Below, piece after piece: positions 1-9,084 of a DNA stretch of 64,000 bases. Position numbers and translations under genes: made by a program. The stretch's first letter is position 1, and each line of letters starts with the position of its first letter. The notes beneath the pieces are model-generated. The model was given only the letters and a program-made list of their open reading frames with translations, made no database searches and was not told where the DNA came from. The stretch lies in NCBI RefSeq assembly GCF_006716065.1, contig NZ_VFOL01000001.1:4402001-4466000 (forward strand), given 5' to 3'. Source of the DNA: Salinispora arenicola. GTDB taxonomy: Bacteria; Actinomycetota; Actinomycetes; Mycobacteriales; Micromonosporaceae.

Positions 1-80
1 AAGCCGCCGGGTAGGAGCGGCATACTACCGATGATCATGTCAAGGTGAGTCTTTCGCCCGCCACAGGCCGGCGCGCCGCG

Positions 81-1478
81 TCACCTGGTCGGATCCAGAC
101 GCACCGTACCGGCGTTGAGGCAGGCGAGCAGGGTGCGGGCCTGGACGTTGAGGTAGTGGCCGTGCTGGGCCAGATTGTTGAGCTGCCCCGGGGTTGCCCA
201 GCGAAACCCGGTGGGCGGGTCGAGGGGCGCCTGCGCCTCGTCGGCCTCGACGAACAGGTACCGGCTCTCGGCGTTGAGGAACCTGCCGCCCTCCTCGGAG
301 TGCACCGCCGCGTAGCGCACACGGTCGGGGCCCGCGACCCGGACGACATCGAGGAAGTACGGGCGCAGCGGCTCCGGCAGGTGCGCCCAGTTACCCGGCG
401 TGCACTGCACCGTCGGTGCCAGTTCGACGGTGTCCAGGAACCCGGCCTCCACCTTCGCCTGCACCAACAGGTGCGGTACGCCCCCGAAATGGCGGAACAG
501 GAAGGCGCTCACACCGATGCCCGTCGGCTCGAACAGCGGCTGCGACCAGCCGGTGACCTCACGGTTGCCCGCCTCAACCGCGACGGCGACCAGACGGAAG
601 TAGCGGCCGTCATCCCGGCCGAGAGTGAAGTCGCTACGCTTCCACTCTTCGATGTCGGCCAGCGGAACCCGCTCGGCGGTCAGGCTGTGGCGGGACCGTT
701 CGACGGTGAACCAGGACCGTAGCTCCATGTCGGTATTCAGGGCGCCAGGCTCGGCCGAGGTCACCGGACAACTGGCCAGGACCGTCCGGGCGTCCATGTT
801 GACGACGTTGTCGTACCGCAGCAGCTCACCGATCTGCCCGAGAGTCAGCCAGCAGAAGTCGTCATCCACCGGCACGTCGTCCACCGTCTCCATCACGATG
901 TTGCGGTTGGACTTCCGATAGAACCAGGAACCGTGCTCCGACTGGAGGACGTCGGTCAGAACAGTCCCGCGGCTGGGATCGGTGAAGTACTCCAGGTACT
1001 TCACCGGCGTCCCCCGGTGCGCGCCGGTGTAGTTACTGTGGGTGGCCTGAACCGTCGGTGACAACTGAAGGAGATTGCGGTTGCCGGGTTCCATCTTCGC
1101 CTGGAGGAGGAAGTGCAGCACACCGTCGAACTCCTTGGCCAGAATACCCAGGATGCCCACCTCAGGCTGGCGGATCATCGGCTGCTGCCACCGGCGAATT
1201 GCTCCCTCGTTGTGATTGACGTCGATACCCTCGATGGAGAAGAACCGGCCGGTGTGGTGGTGCAGGTTGCCGGTATCAGTCGCGAAGAACCAGCCATCCA
1301 GATCATTCAGCGCAATCCGCTCAACTCGGAAGTGGTGAGCCCGAGCCCGCTGGGTGAGCCATCCGGCGACGTCGGCCGTACGCAGCGCGAAGCCCTCGGC
1401 CCGCAGGGCCGCCGAGCGAGCCAACCGTTGGGCCAGCGTGTCGTCGGCGCGTAGGCGCAGCACGGTCGGCGCGGTCAT
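81..1478 (-). CDS. staJ: NDP-hexose 2,3-dehydratase (StaJ-like)
   Basis: Removes water across C2-C3 of NDP-4-keto-6-deoxyglucose, the step that starts 2-deoxygenation of the aminosugar. The 465-residue protein shows the internal duplication typical of this family: a QAKMEPG...LSPTVQ block near residue 126 recurs as QAKVEAG...LAPTVQ in the second half. The ATG at 1478 begins MTAPTVLRLRADD and the frame closes with TGA at 81-83. It is the last visible gene of the leftward sugar run, 73 bases after staK. The family call is firm; the specific role comes from the neighbouring indolocarbazole genes. Confidence 0.9.
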   Translation of the reverse strand: MTAPTVLRLRADDTLAQRLARSAALRAEGFALRTADVAGWLTQRARAHHFRVERIALNDLDGWFFATDTGNLHHHTGRFFSIEGIDVNHNEGAIRRWQQPMIRQPEVGILGILAKEFDGVLHFLLQAKMEPGNRNLLQLSPTVQATHSNYTGAHRGTPVKYLEYFTDPSRGTVLTDVLQSEHGSWFYRKSNRNIVMETVDDVPVDDDFCWLTLGQIGELLRYDNVVNMDARTVLASCPVTSAEPGALNTDMELRSWFTVERSRHSLTAERVPLADIEEWKRSDFTLGRDDGRYFRLVAVAVEAGNREVTGWSQPLFEPTGIGVSAFLFRHFGGVPHLLVQAKVEAGFLDTVELAPTVQCTPGNWAHLPEPLRPYFLDVVRVAGPDRVRYAAVHSEEGGRFLNAESRYLFVEADEAQAPLDPPTGFRWATPGQLNNLAQHGHYLNVQARTLLACLNAGTVRLDPTR

Positions 1479-1551
1479 CGGATGACCTGGACACGGGGCT
1501 GTCGCCTGCCTGACCGCCGGGCCACCCGAGGGCTACCGGCGCGGCGCCGGG

Positions 1552-2556
1552 TCACGACAGGCCCTCCTCGGCACCACTGGCACAGAAGTCGACCGTGTGA
1601 CGCAGCGCATCGGTCAGCGGTACCTTCGGGCGCCAGCCGCTGACCGACCGGAACGGGGTCGCGTCGATCGTGATGTTGTGGAAGTCACCTGGCTCTGCGT
1701 GCGCGGGTGGGGGCACCGAGACGACCCGCACAGGCGGCTTGCCGGTACGTTCGGCGACCAGACTCGCCACCGTGGTGAACACCTCGCCCAGGGGCAGCCC
1801 ACGCCCGGATCCGAGTAGCCACGGCCGCCCGGCCAGGGCGTCAACGTGGTCGACGGCCGCGACAAGCGCCCGCGCCACGTCCTCGACGTAGAGCAGGTCC
1901 CGGCGCACCGTACCGTCGTGCCACATGGTGATCGGTTCCCCGGCCAGGGCCCGACGCACCATGGTGGACACCACACCCTTGTCCCGGGCGGTGGAACGTG
2001 GGCCGTACCCGAACACCGTGGGAAGCCGGATCGACACAGCTCGCAGGGTCCTCTCCGCGTGCGCGTCGAGCAGCACCCGTTCGGCGGCGAGCTTCTGCCG
2101 GTCGTACTCGCCCTGGGGCCAGTCGGGCTCGCTGCCGTCGAGCACCTCCTTGTCGGTGGGCCCGACCTGCGAGACGGCGCCCGCGAAGACCACGGGCAGG
2201 GGCGGGAGGTTCCGGTCGCCGTCCCGCAGCACCGCGACCAGGTCGCGGACCAGACCGACATTGACGCGTTCGGCAGCCGAGTCACCTTCGTTGATACGCC
2301 AGGTCGTCGAGCCGGCGATGTAGGCGATGGTGTGGATGACGACGTCGGCACCGGCAATGGCCTGGGCCAGGCGACCAGGCTCGGTGAGGTCGGCGGTGTG
2401 CACCTCGATCTCGGCGCGGGCGTCCTCGGGGACCGAGGCCGCGCCGCGCGAGACGGCCCGCACCCGAACGTCACGCACGGCGAGCTCGCGTAGCACGGCG
2501 GAGCCGACGAAGCCGGTCGCACCGAGCAGCACAACGAGGGGACGCTTCACTGCCAT
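1552..2556 (-). CDS. staK: NDP-hexose 4-ketoreductase (StaK-like)
   Basis: An extended short-chain dehydrogenase of 334 residues expected to reduce the 4-keto group of the NDP-deoxyaminosugar. The Rossmann motif GATGFVGSAVL lies close to the N terminus and the active-site tyrosine and lysine appear in EYDRQKLAAERVL. I chose the ATG at 2556 because GGAGG sits 7 bases upstream and the ORF then starts MAVKRPLVVLLGATG; a further in-frame start at 2580 has less support. The start lies inside the 3' end of staE, so translation is probably coupled. It belongs to the same family as the other NAD-dependent epimerase/dehydratases of deoxysugar pathways, so the exact carbon acted on is inferred from context. 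Confidence 0.82.
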   Translation of the reverse strand: MAVKRPLVVLLGATGFVGSAVLRELAVRDVRVRAVSRGAASVPEDARAEIEVHTADLTEPGRLAQAIAGADVVIHTIAYIAGSTTWRINEGDSAAERVNVGLVRDLVAVLRDGDRNLPPLPVVFAGAVSQVGPTDKEVLDGSEPDWPQGEYDRQKLAAERVLLDAHAERTLRAVSIRLPTVFGYGPRSTARDKGVVSTMVRRALAGEPITMWHDGTVRRDLLYVEDVARALVAAVDHVDALAGRPWLLGSGRGLPLGEVFTTVASLVAERTGKPPVRVVSVPPPAHAEPGDFHNITIDATPFRSVSGWRPKVPLTDALRHTVDFCASGAEEGLS

Positions 2557-3203
2557 AGCTTCGCCTCCACGTCCCGGCACACCGCGTCGTCGCTCAGCAG
2601 GCCACGATCCAGCGCCTCGGCCAGCGTGGGGGCGGCCCGGTCCCGGTCGGACTGCAACGGAGTGATCCCGGCGGGCAGCGGCAGTCCCAGTGCCGGGTCG
2701 AGCGGCGAGATGGCCAACTCGTCCTCCGCAACGTAGCCCTTGGACATGGCGTACACGATCATGGAGTCGTCCACCAACGACAGGAAGGCGTGACCGACCC
2801 CCACCGGGATGTAGATCGCCCGGCAGGTGTCGCCGCCGAGTTCGGTGCTGTCCCAGCAGCCGAAGGTGGGCGAGCCGACCCTCAGGTCGATGAGAAAGTC
2901 CTGCACCTTGCCGTACGGGCAGTAGACGTACTTCGCTCGCCCCGGTGGCGTGGAGGTGAAATGGATACCCCGCAGCACGCCACGGGCCGACACGTTGTGA
3001 CTGAGGTCGCGTACCGGGAACAGCGGCCAGCCGAACGTCGCGGTGAAGGCCGGCTCCTGGTAGGGCGACGCGAACAACCCTCGCTCGTCCCGATGGACGG
3101 AGGGCGTGAATTCGACGGCACCGTCGATGGCGAGTCGGCGCACCGTCACTCCGTGGACGTCATCATGTCGATGCCCACTGCTCGTGGAACTGTCCTCCGA
3201 CAT
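2547..3203 (-). CDS. staE: NDP-4-keto-hexose 3,5- or 5-epimerase (StaE-like)
   Basis: A RmlC-like cupin of 218 residues that inverts the sugar toward the L-series. The family signature is seen in RGVLRGIHF, which carries the catalytic histidine, and in YIPVGVGHAFLSL. The N terminus has about 20 extra low-complexity residues (MSEDSSTSSGHRHDD). A strong ribosome site, AAGGAG, precedes the ATG at 3203. It overlaps staK by ten bases and follows staI after about 64 bases. Whether one or two centres are epimerised cannot be read from the sequence. Confidence 0.86.
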   Translation of the reverse strand: MSEDSSTSSGHRHDDVHGVTVRRLAIDGAVEFTPSVHRDERGLFASPYQEPAFTATFGWPLFPVRDLSHNVSARGVLRGIHFTSTPPGRAKYVYCPYGKVQDFLIDLRVGSPTFGCWDSTELGGDTCRAIYIPVGVGHAFLSLVDDSMIVYAMSKGYVAEDELAISPLDPALGLPLPAGITPLQSDRDRAAPTLAEALDRGLLSDDAVCRDVEAKLWQ

Positions 3204-3267
3204 CAGGAGATCTCCTTCCGGGAACGGCTGTCGCTGCTGGTTCTTGGTTCCGGGTTCCGGTGCGGGC

Positions 3268-4389
3268 TCACAGTCCGGCCAACACCTCGCGCAGGGCCGC
3301 TGCCACCCGCTCCTGCTCCGACTCCGGCAGGGACGGGTACATGGGCAGTGAGAAGATCTCCCTGGCCAGCCGCTCGGTCACCGGCAGCGAGCCCTCGGTG
3401 TAGCCGAGATGCGCAAAGCCGTCCATGGTGTGTACCGGCCACGGGTAGCTGATGTTGAGCGAGATGTCGTGCGCCCGCAGCGCCTGGATGATCGCGTCTC
3501 GCTGGGGATGGCGGACCACGTAGACGTAGTAGACGTGGGTGTTGCCCGGGTTGGTGGTAGGCAGCCGCAGTCCACCGGGGCCGGAAAGGTCGCCGAGCAG
3601 TTGCTCCCACCGCCGGGCGACCGCGTTGCGCCCGGCCACGTACTCGTCCAACCGGCGAAGCTTGCGTCGCAGGATCTCCGCCTGCACCTCGTCAAGGCGC
3701 GAGTTGTGCCCCGGCGTACGAACAACGTAGTAGACCTTGTCCATGCCGTAGTACCGCAGCTGCCGGAGGTGACGGTCGATCGACTCGTCGGCGGTGATCA
3801 CCGCGCCGCCGTCGCCGTACGCGCCGAGGACCTTGGTGGGGTAGAAGGAGAACGCGGCCGCGTCGCCCATGGTGCCCGCGAGGCGTCCGTGGTGGCGCGC
3901 CCCGTGCGACTGCGCGCAGTCCTCCAGGATCCTCAGGCCGTGCTCCTCGGCGAGCCGGCCAAGTGGCGCCATGTCGACGCACTGGCCGTAGAGGTGCACC
4001 GGCAGAATCGCGCGGGTCCGGGGCGTGATGGCGGCCGCGACCTGATCGGTGTCCATGAGGAAGTCGTCCTCACGGACGTCGACGAAGACCGGCGTCGCTC
4101 CGGCCCCCGCGATGGCGACCACGGTGGGGGCCGCCGTGTTGGAGACCGTGATGACCTCGTCACCAGGCCCGACACCAAGCGCCTCCAGGCCCAGCTTCAA
4201 CGCGTTGGTACCGTTGTCGACCCCGGTGGCGTACGGCAGCGAGTGGTAGGCCGCGAACTCCCGCTCGAAGCCGCGGACGCTTTCGCCGAGCACCAACTGC
4301 CCGGAGCCGAACACGGTTTGCACCGCGTCCAGGATGTCGTCCTTTTCCTTGGCGTATTCCGGTAGGTAGTCCCACACATGGGTCGTCAT
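3268..4389 (-). CDS. staI: PLP-dependent sugar aminotransferase (StaI-like)
   Basis: A DegT/DnrJ/EryC1-family aminotransferase of 373 residues that puts the amino group on the keto sugar; in staurosporine this becomes the 3'-amine. The lysine that binds pyridoxal phosphate is in [16 protein letters not shown], and [13 protein letters not shown] and [14 protein letters not shown] match the family. The ATG at 4389 starts [12 protein letters not shown] and overlaps the staB stop as ATGA, with AGGA nine bases upstream. A longer reading from 4581 runs inside staB and is not credible. Its place beside staB and staE makes the sugar role very likely. Confidence 0.9.
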   Translation of the reverse strand: MTTHVWDYLPEYAKEKDDILDAVQTVFGSGQLVLGESVRGFEREFAAYHSLPYATGVDNGTNALKLGLEALGVGPGDEVITVSNTAAPTVVAIAGAGATPVFVDVREDDFLMDTDQVAAAITPRTRAILPVHLYGQCVDMAPLGRLAEEHGLRILEDCAQSHGARHHGRLAGTMGDAAAFSFYPTKVLGAYGDGGAVITADESIDRHLRQLRYYGMDKVYYVVRTPGHNSRLDEVQAEILRRKLRRLDEYVAGRNAVARRWEQLLGDLSGPGGLRLPTTNPGNTHVYYVYVVRHPQRDAIIQALRAHDISLNISYPWPVHTMDGFAHLGYTEGSLPVTERLAREIFSLPMYPSLPESEQERVAAALREVLAGL

Positions 4390-5459
4390 TTTGGTGGCTC
4401 CTGGTCGTCGATACGGTTGTGCGTTCCACGGACCACTCCGGTGGTCGCCCGAGGCGCGGCCTCGGTGGTCTTGGGAGCGCCGTGCTTGGCCGCCTTCCAC
4501 CACTGTGGGTTGTCGCGGTACCAGGCGACGGTTTCGGCCAGCCCATCGGCGAAGGAGACGCGGGGCCGGTATCCGAGACACTCGCGGATCTTGGTGTCGT
4601 CAAGGGAGTACCGCTGGTCGTGCCCCTTGCGGTCAGTGACGTAGCGGATCATGGAACGGTCCGCACCGCACAGGTGTAGCAGGCGCTCGGTCAGCTCCAG
4701 GTTCGTCAACTCGTTTCCGCTGCCCACGTTGTAGACCTCACCGGGGCGCCCTCGGGTGAGTACCCGGTGGAGTGCGCGGCAGTGGTCGGCCACGTGCAGC
4801 CACTCCCGCACGTTCACCCCGGTGCCGTACACGGGCACCGGCAATCCCTCGAGCAGGTTGGTGATGAACAGCGGGACGAGCTTTTCCGGATGCTGGTAGG
4901 GCCCGTAGTTGTTGGAACAGCGGGTGATCGAAACGTCCAGGCCATGGGTTCGCCAGTAGGAACGGGCGATGAGGTCCGCGCTCGCCTTGGAAGCCGCATA
5001 CGGGGAGTTCGGCAGCAGCGGCCACGTCTCGGTCCACGCCCCGTGTTCGATGGAGCCATAGACCTCGTCGGTCGAGACGTGTACGACCCGCGGTACGCCG
5101 ACTGCGACAGCGGCTTCCAGCACCGACTGGGTTCCCAACGCATTGGTGCGTACGAAGGTTGCTCCACCGTCGACCGACCGATCCACGTGTGACTCGGCGG
5201 CGAAGTGCAGAATCGCGTCATGGCCCTTGAACAGGTCCCGCAGCAGTCCCTGGTCGCAGATGTCACCCTGCACAAAGGTCAGGCGTGGGTGTGTGGCCGG
5301 CAGGTTGGCGCGATTGCCGGCGTAGGTGAGTTTGTCCAGGACAGTGACGGAGGCGTCCACCGCTCCGGCAGGGTCCTCCGCAGCGTACTCACCCGCCAAC
5401 AGGGACCGGACATAGTGTGAGCCGATAAAGCCGGCACCGCCGGTGACCAGGATCCTCAC
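4386..5459 (-). CDS. staB: dTDP-glucose 4,6-dehydratase (StaB-like)
   Basis: Makes NDP-4-keto-6-deoxyglucose from NDP-glucose, the common branch point of deoxysugars. The 357-residue short-chain dehydrogenase shows the NAD site [15 protein letters not shown] at the N terminus, STDEVYG (catalytic Thr-Asp-Glu) and [11 protein letters not shown] (Tyr-Lys pair). The C-terminal 30 residues ([15 protein letters not shown]...) extend past the usual end and look disordered. It starts with ATG at 5459, overlapping the staA stop, and ends in an ATGA overlap with staI, so staA-staB-staI are translationally linked. Confidence 0.93.
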   Translation of the reverse strand: MRILVTGGAGFIGSHYVRSLLAGEYAAEDPAGAVDASVTVLDKLTYAGNRANLPATHPRLTFVQGDICDQGLLRDLFKGHDAILHFAAESHVDRSVDGGATFVRTNALGTQSVLEAAVAVGVPRVVHVSTDEVYGSIEHGAWTETWPLLPNSPYAASKASADLIARSYWRTHGLDVSITRCSNNYGPYQHPEKLVPLFITNLLEGLPVPVYGTGVNVREWLHVADHCRALHRVLTRGRPGEVYNVGSGNELTNLELTERLLHLCGADRSMIRYVTDRKGHDQRYSLDDTKIRECLGYRPRVSFADGLAETVAWYRDNPQWWKAAKHGAPKTTEAAPRATTGVVRGTHNRIDDQEPPK

Positions 5460-6379
5460 TGTCGCCCCCTACGCACTGCGGCAGGCCAGTTGGTGACGGC
5501 GACCGGTCCTCCGGCAGCTGCGGTCACCTCCATCACGTACTGTCCATAGGGCGACTTCGCGAGCTGGCGACCGAGACGATGGCAGGCCTCCTGGTCGATA
5601 AAGCCCATCCGCCAGGCAATTTCCTCCAGACAGGCGACCCGGACGCCTTGGCGATGCTCCATGATCTGCACATACTGGCTTGCCTCGGTCAGCGCGTCGT
5701 GTGTTCCGGTATCCAGCCACACGAAGCCACGCCCCAGTGAGACAAGCTCGGCCTTGCCTCGCTGGAGGTAGACGCGATTGACATCGGTGATCTCGAGCTC
5801 ACCACGGGCGGACGGTTGGAGATCACGGGCGATCTCGACCACCTCGTTGTCGTAGAGGTAAAGCCCTGTGATGGCCAGGTTGGAGCGTGGCTGGGCGGGC
5901 TTTTCCACAAGCTCGACGAGTCGTCCCCGTGCGTCCACCTCACCCACTCCGTAGCGCTCCGGGTCACGCACGGGGTAGCCGAACAGAACGCAGCCGTCGA
6001 TGTCGACCACACTGCGCTGCAGCAGGTCACTGAAGCCTGGGCCGTGGAAGATGTTGTCACCCAACACGAGTGCGACCGAGTCGTCGCCGATGTGGTCGGC
6101 GCCGATTCGGAAGGCATCGGCCAACCCACGAGGCTTGTCCTGCTCGGCGTAGCTCAGCGACAGCCCGAACTGGGAACCGTCACGCAACAATCGCTGGAAC
6201 AGCGGAAGGTCGTCTGGCGACGATATGATTTTTATATCAGTGATTCCAGCCAACATGAGAACGGACAGGGGGTAGTAGATCATTGGCTTGTCGTAGACCG
6301 GAAGGAGATGCTTCGACACACCCAGAGTGATCGGATGCAGCCGGGTACCATACCCACCGGCCAGGACTATTCCTTTCAC
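5456..6379 (-). CDS. staA: glucose-1-phosphate thymidylyltransferase (StaA-like)
   Basis: Activates glucose-1-phosphate to NDP-glucose at the head of the aminosugar pathway. The first residues MKGIVLAGGYGTRLHP hold the nucleotidyltransferase signature GxGTRL, and YDKPMIYYPLSVLMLAG and VLGDNIFHG match RmlA. Length 307 is close to RmlA. The start is GTG at 6379 with GGAGG seven bases upstream, overlapping the stop of a tiny upstream ORF (GTGA). Codons near residue 50 (DIKIIS) use ATA and AAA, unusually AT-rich for this DNA. A housekeeping rmlA may exist elsewhere; position makes this the cluster copy. Confidence 0.93.
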   Translation of the reverse strand: MKGIVLAGGYGTRLHPITLGVSKHLLPVYDKPMIYYPLSVLMLAGITDIKIISSPDDLPLFQRLLRDGSQFGLSLSYAEQDKPRGLADAFRIGADHIGDDSVALVLGDNIFHGPGFSDLLQRSVVDIDGCVLFGYPVRDPERYGVGEVDARGRLVELVEKPAQPRSNLAITGLYLYDNEVVEIARDLQPSARGELEITDVNRVYLQRGKAELVSLGRGFVWLDTGTHDALTEASQYVQIMEHRQGVRVACLEEIAWRMGFIDQEACHRLGRQLAKSPYGQYVMEVTAAAGGPVAVTNWPAAVRRGRQ

Positions 6380-6534
6380 ACCACCACCTCCATGTATTCG
6401 CCCTCCCCATATCGGAACAGCATCCGGAACGTGGCCGGCGCTACTGGAAGCCCCCCTTCCAGCGCCCCCACCTCCGCGATGGGCGTCACGGTTTCCTGGT
6501 CAGGCCATTGCCGAGAATTCCGACCAGGTTGCAC
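6376..6534 (-). CDS. possible 52-residue protein between staC and staA
   Basis: A short frame fills the gap between staC and staA almost exactly. It starts with GTG at 6534, one base after the staC stop, and ends with a TGA overlapping the staA GTG. The peptide begins MQPGRNSRQWPD and ends GEGEYMEVVV. Third codon positions are mostly G or C, especially in the second half. No strong ribosome site precedes the GTG, so translation would depend on coupling to staC. I do not recognise it. It could equally be untranslated spacer carrying the staA ribosome site. Confidence 0.35.
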   Translation of the reverse strand: MQPGRNSRQWPDQETVTPIAEVGALEGGLPVAPATFRMLFRYGEGEYMEVVV

Positions 6535-6535
6535 G

Positions 6536-8146
6536 TCAATATTCGCCTCGGATCGTATCGACGAACTTTCCCAGATCAGCAGGCAGTTCGTCGCCTCGCC
6601 AGGCCACATGGCCATCGGGACGAACCAGCACGAGAGAACGCTCGTAGAGCTTGGCTATCTCCGGGTCGCTCCCGCGTCGAACGGTCAGCGGTACGGCTCG
6701 TTTGGCGAATGCCCGCTCCACAGCAGACACGTCCGCCCCCTCGGTAAAGGACAGCAGGACGAAGCCGTGACCGAACAGGTCGAGTGTGGAGGTCTCGGTA
6801 TCCCACCAGGCATGCGCGGCGCGGTAGCCGGGATCGCTGCCCGGGCGCCAGGCGGCATCCGGCTGGCCCTGACGGGGTGGGACCAGTGGGTCAGAGATAA
6901 TGGCCGGGGATCGGTAGGACAGCCCGAAGTGAATCTCAGGCGCGTCGAACTCGCGATGCGCTCCGCCGCGCACCAACTGCTCGGCCATTTCCGCGCGAGC
7001 CTGTTCACCCGCCGGACCGTCCGCGTGGATCTCGGCCGGAACGTGCCGGCGCATGGTGCGTTGTAGGTTGAGGTTCGCCTCCTGCAGGCTCTCCAGGGCG
7101 ATCGGCCTGCGCTCGGCTTCGTACGTGTCCAGCAGGTGGCACCCCGCCCAGCCGTTCAGTGCGGCGGCGAGCTTCCAGCCCAGATCGGCAACATCGCCGA
7201 ATCCGGTGTTGAGCCCGAAGCCACCAGAGGGCGAGAGTGTGTGGGCGGCGTCACCCGCGAGGAAGACCCGTCCCGCTCGGTAGCTGTCGGCCACCCGGTG
7301 CGTGAGATGCCACTGGCTGTCGCTGAGCAGCTCCACTGGTGTGTCGAAGGCGATGGCATCGGTGATCAACGACCTGCCATCCACCTGAGCGGCAGCGTCC
7401 ACACCAACGACCAGGTTGTAGAGGTCACTCCCGTTGAGCGAGCGCATGGGGAAGCGCAACGTGGATGACCGCACAAGGAAGTAGACAAGGGCGACGCGGT
7501 CACCGAGTTGCCGCTTGAGTTCCGGGGCACGGAAGAGGATGTTCCGAAAGACCTGCGTCGTGTGGCGTGGCGGTGCGTCGATGCCGCAGGCCTGCCGAAT
7601 GGGTGAGGCAGCCCCGTCGCAGGCAACCAGGAATTGTGCGCGGACGGTGCCGGTCCTTCCGGAACCGTCCTCGACGAGGGTGGCCTCGACATGGTCGGCC
7701 GCCTGACGCACGCGGTCCACGGTCGTCCTGAGCCGCAGTGGACCGGTGGGGTGCACGCCGACGGCCCGTTGCAACAGTGGATTCAGCCAGTGCGCCGGAC
7801 AGATCTGGTCGGGCTCAGGGGTGTGCACGTAGGGCCCACGGTTCGCCGTCGTGCCCCGCCGATACCGGTGCACCTCGTGGCCACCGACTCTGGTGACCCA
7901 GGCGATGTCCAGGGGATGGTCGGCGGGCCATCCCGCGTTACGGATGGTGTCCGCGAGACCCCAACGGCGAAACAGCTCCATCGAGCGCGGGCCGATCGTA
8001 CTCACCTTGGGGTGCCGGACCTCGCCGTCGCCCGCTTCGACAACCATGCAGTCGATTCCGCGGTACCTCAGGTCCAGTGCCAACGCCATCCCGACCGGGC
8101 CGCCGCCCACGATCAGCACGTCGGTCCACTCGCCGGAGTTTGTCAT
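6536..8146 (-). CDS. staC: FAD monooxygenase directing the aglycone oxidation state (StaC type)
   Basis: A 536-residue flavin monooxygenase that works with the P450 StaP to turn chromopyrrolic acid into the indolocarbazole aglycone. FAD motifs are GGGPVGMALALDLR near residue 14 and GDAAHTLSPSGGFG. Aligned by memory with RebC, the positions I recall as deciding StaC versus RebC behaviour are Val221 (RebC Phe216), Asn244 (Arg239) and Val246 (Thr241). These are the StaC states, predicting K252c with a C7 methylene rather than the dicarbonyl arcyriaflavin. It starts 89 bases after the methyltransferase stop. Confidence 0.92.
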   Translation of the reverse strand: MTNSGEWTDVLIVGGGPVGMALALDLRYRGIDCMVVEAGDGEVRHPKVSTIGPRSMELFRRWGLADTIRNAGWPADHPLDIAWVTRVGGHEVHRYRRGTTANRGPYVHTPEPDQICPAHWLNPLLQRAVGVHPTGPLRLRTTVDRVRQAADHVEATLVEDGSGRTGTVRAQFLVACDGAASPIRQACGIDAPPRHTTQVFRNILFRAPELKRQLGDRVALVYFLVRSSTLRFPMRSLNGSDLYNLVVGVDAAAQVDGRSLITDAIAFDTPVELLSDSQWHLTHRVADSYRAGRVFLAGDAAHTLSPSGGFGLNTGFGDVADLGWKLAAALNGWAGCHLLDTYEAERRPIALESLQEANLNLQRTMRRHVPAEIHADGPAGEQARAEMAEQLVRGGAHREFDAPEIHFGLSYRSPAIISDPLVPPRQGQPDAAWRPGSDPGYRAAHAWWDTETSTLDLFGHGFVLLSFTEGADVSAVERAFAKRAVPLTVRRGSDPEIAKLYERSLVLVRPDGHVAWRGDELPADLGKFVDTIRGEY

Positions 8147-8235
8147 GTCGTCCCGTCTTTCCCTCGTTGCCGGAGATCGGACAGCCCAGCGGGTGCCGGG
8201 GAGCGTTGTACGACGCTCCCCGGCGCCGGAGTGTG

Positions 8236-9084
8236 CTACGGGCGTTCCGCCGTTGCCAGGAGGCAGCCGAAGTCGTCAACGCCTTCCAGGTCGGACGGTT
8301 TGAAAGCGTCGTCGGAGAACTCGAAGTTGCCTTCGTTCAGGGCCGCGGGGCGTTCCTGGAGGACGGGCAGTTTGGCCAACTCGTACGCCAGGCGCAGCGT
8401 GGTCTGTTCGGTCACGTCGAGCAGCTCGCGCATCCGCAGACCGGAACGGTGCAGCATGGCGACGTAGTCGTCGAGGTCCGCCGTGGTGGACATGAGATCG
8501 TTGCAGAACTTGTCAATGCCCTGGTGCCGGACTTCCTTACGCGGGAAGCGCTCGAACACGTCCGTCAGAACGAGCCGGCCACCCGGGACGAGCACCCGGC
8601 ACACTTCGGTGAGCACCTGCTGCCGGTCCGGCATGTGGCACATCGACTCCAGAGCCATCACCGCGTCGAACGAATGGTCCGGGAACGGGAGTCGCATCGC
8701 GTCGCCGTGCTGGAACACGGCGCGGTCGGCGACTCCCGCCTCGGCCGCCAGCCGGTTGGCGCTTTTGACCTGCTCCTCGCTGATGCTGATGCCAGTGACA
8801 CGTGCGCCGGTTTGCGCCACCACTCGCAGGCCGGGCCCGCCAACCCCGCAGCCCAGATCGAGAACGTGGTTCGACGCGCCGACCTTCAAACGCTCGATGA
8901 ACACGTCGGTCAGCCGGTCCATCGCCTCGTCGACCGACGCCGTCGACTCCGGTGAGTCCCAGTATCCAATGTGTACGTTCGGGTTGAACGTACCGTCGGT
9001 CATTGCGCTCAGGGTGAGACGGTCGTACAGCTCGCCGACCGCTTTCGGTACGGGCTGAGATGACACTTTGGACATTATGTACAC
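8236..9084 (-). CDS. SAM-dependent sugar methyltransferase (RebM/StaM type)
   Basis: A class I methyltransferase with the SAM site [15 protein letters not shown] and the later [16 protein letters not shown] segment, which resembles RebM, the rebeccamycin sugar O-methyltransferase. It should act on the attached aminosugar, either at the 3'-amine (StaMA role) or the 4'-hydroxyl (StaMB role); the sequence alone does not decide. Two starts are possible: GTG at 9084, four bases after AGGAG, or ATG at 9075, overlapping the staP stop as TAATG. In the known Streptomyces cluster the gene next to staP is staMA, a weak hint for N-methylation. It is the only methyltransferase in the window. Confidence 0.87.
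   Translation of the reverse strand: MYIMSKVSSQPVPKAVGELYDRLTLSAMTDGTFNPNVHIGYWDSPESTASVDEAMDRLTDVFIERLKVGASNHVLDLGCGVGGPGLRVVAQTGARVTGISISEEQVKSANRLAAEAGVADRAVFQHGDAMRLPFPDHSFDAVMALESMCHMPDRQQVLTEVCRVLVPGGRLVLTDVFERFPRKEVRHQGIDKFCNDLMSTTADLDDYVAMLHRSGLRMRELLDVTEQTTLRLAYELAKLPVLQERPAALNEGNFEFSDDAFKPSDLEGVDDFGCLLATAERP

Noticed and set aside
1..43. TTGACA on the minus strand at 38-43 with TAGTAT ten bases on, and an ATG at 38 opening a leftward frame (MIIGSMPLLPGG)
   Set aside because: The spacing is too short for a promoter, there is no ribosome site before the ATG, and only twelve codons are inside the window. It may be the start of another gene but cannot be supported.
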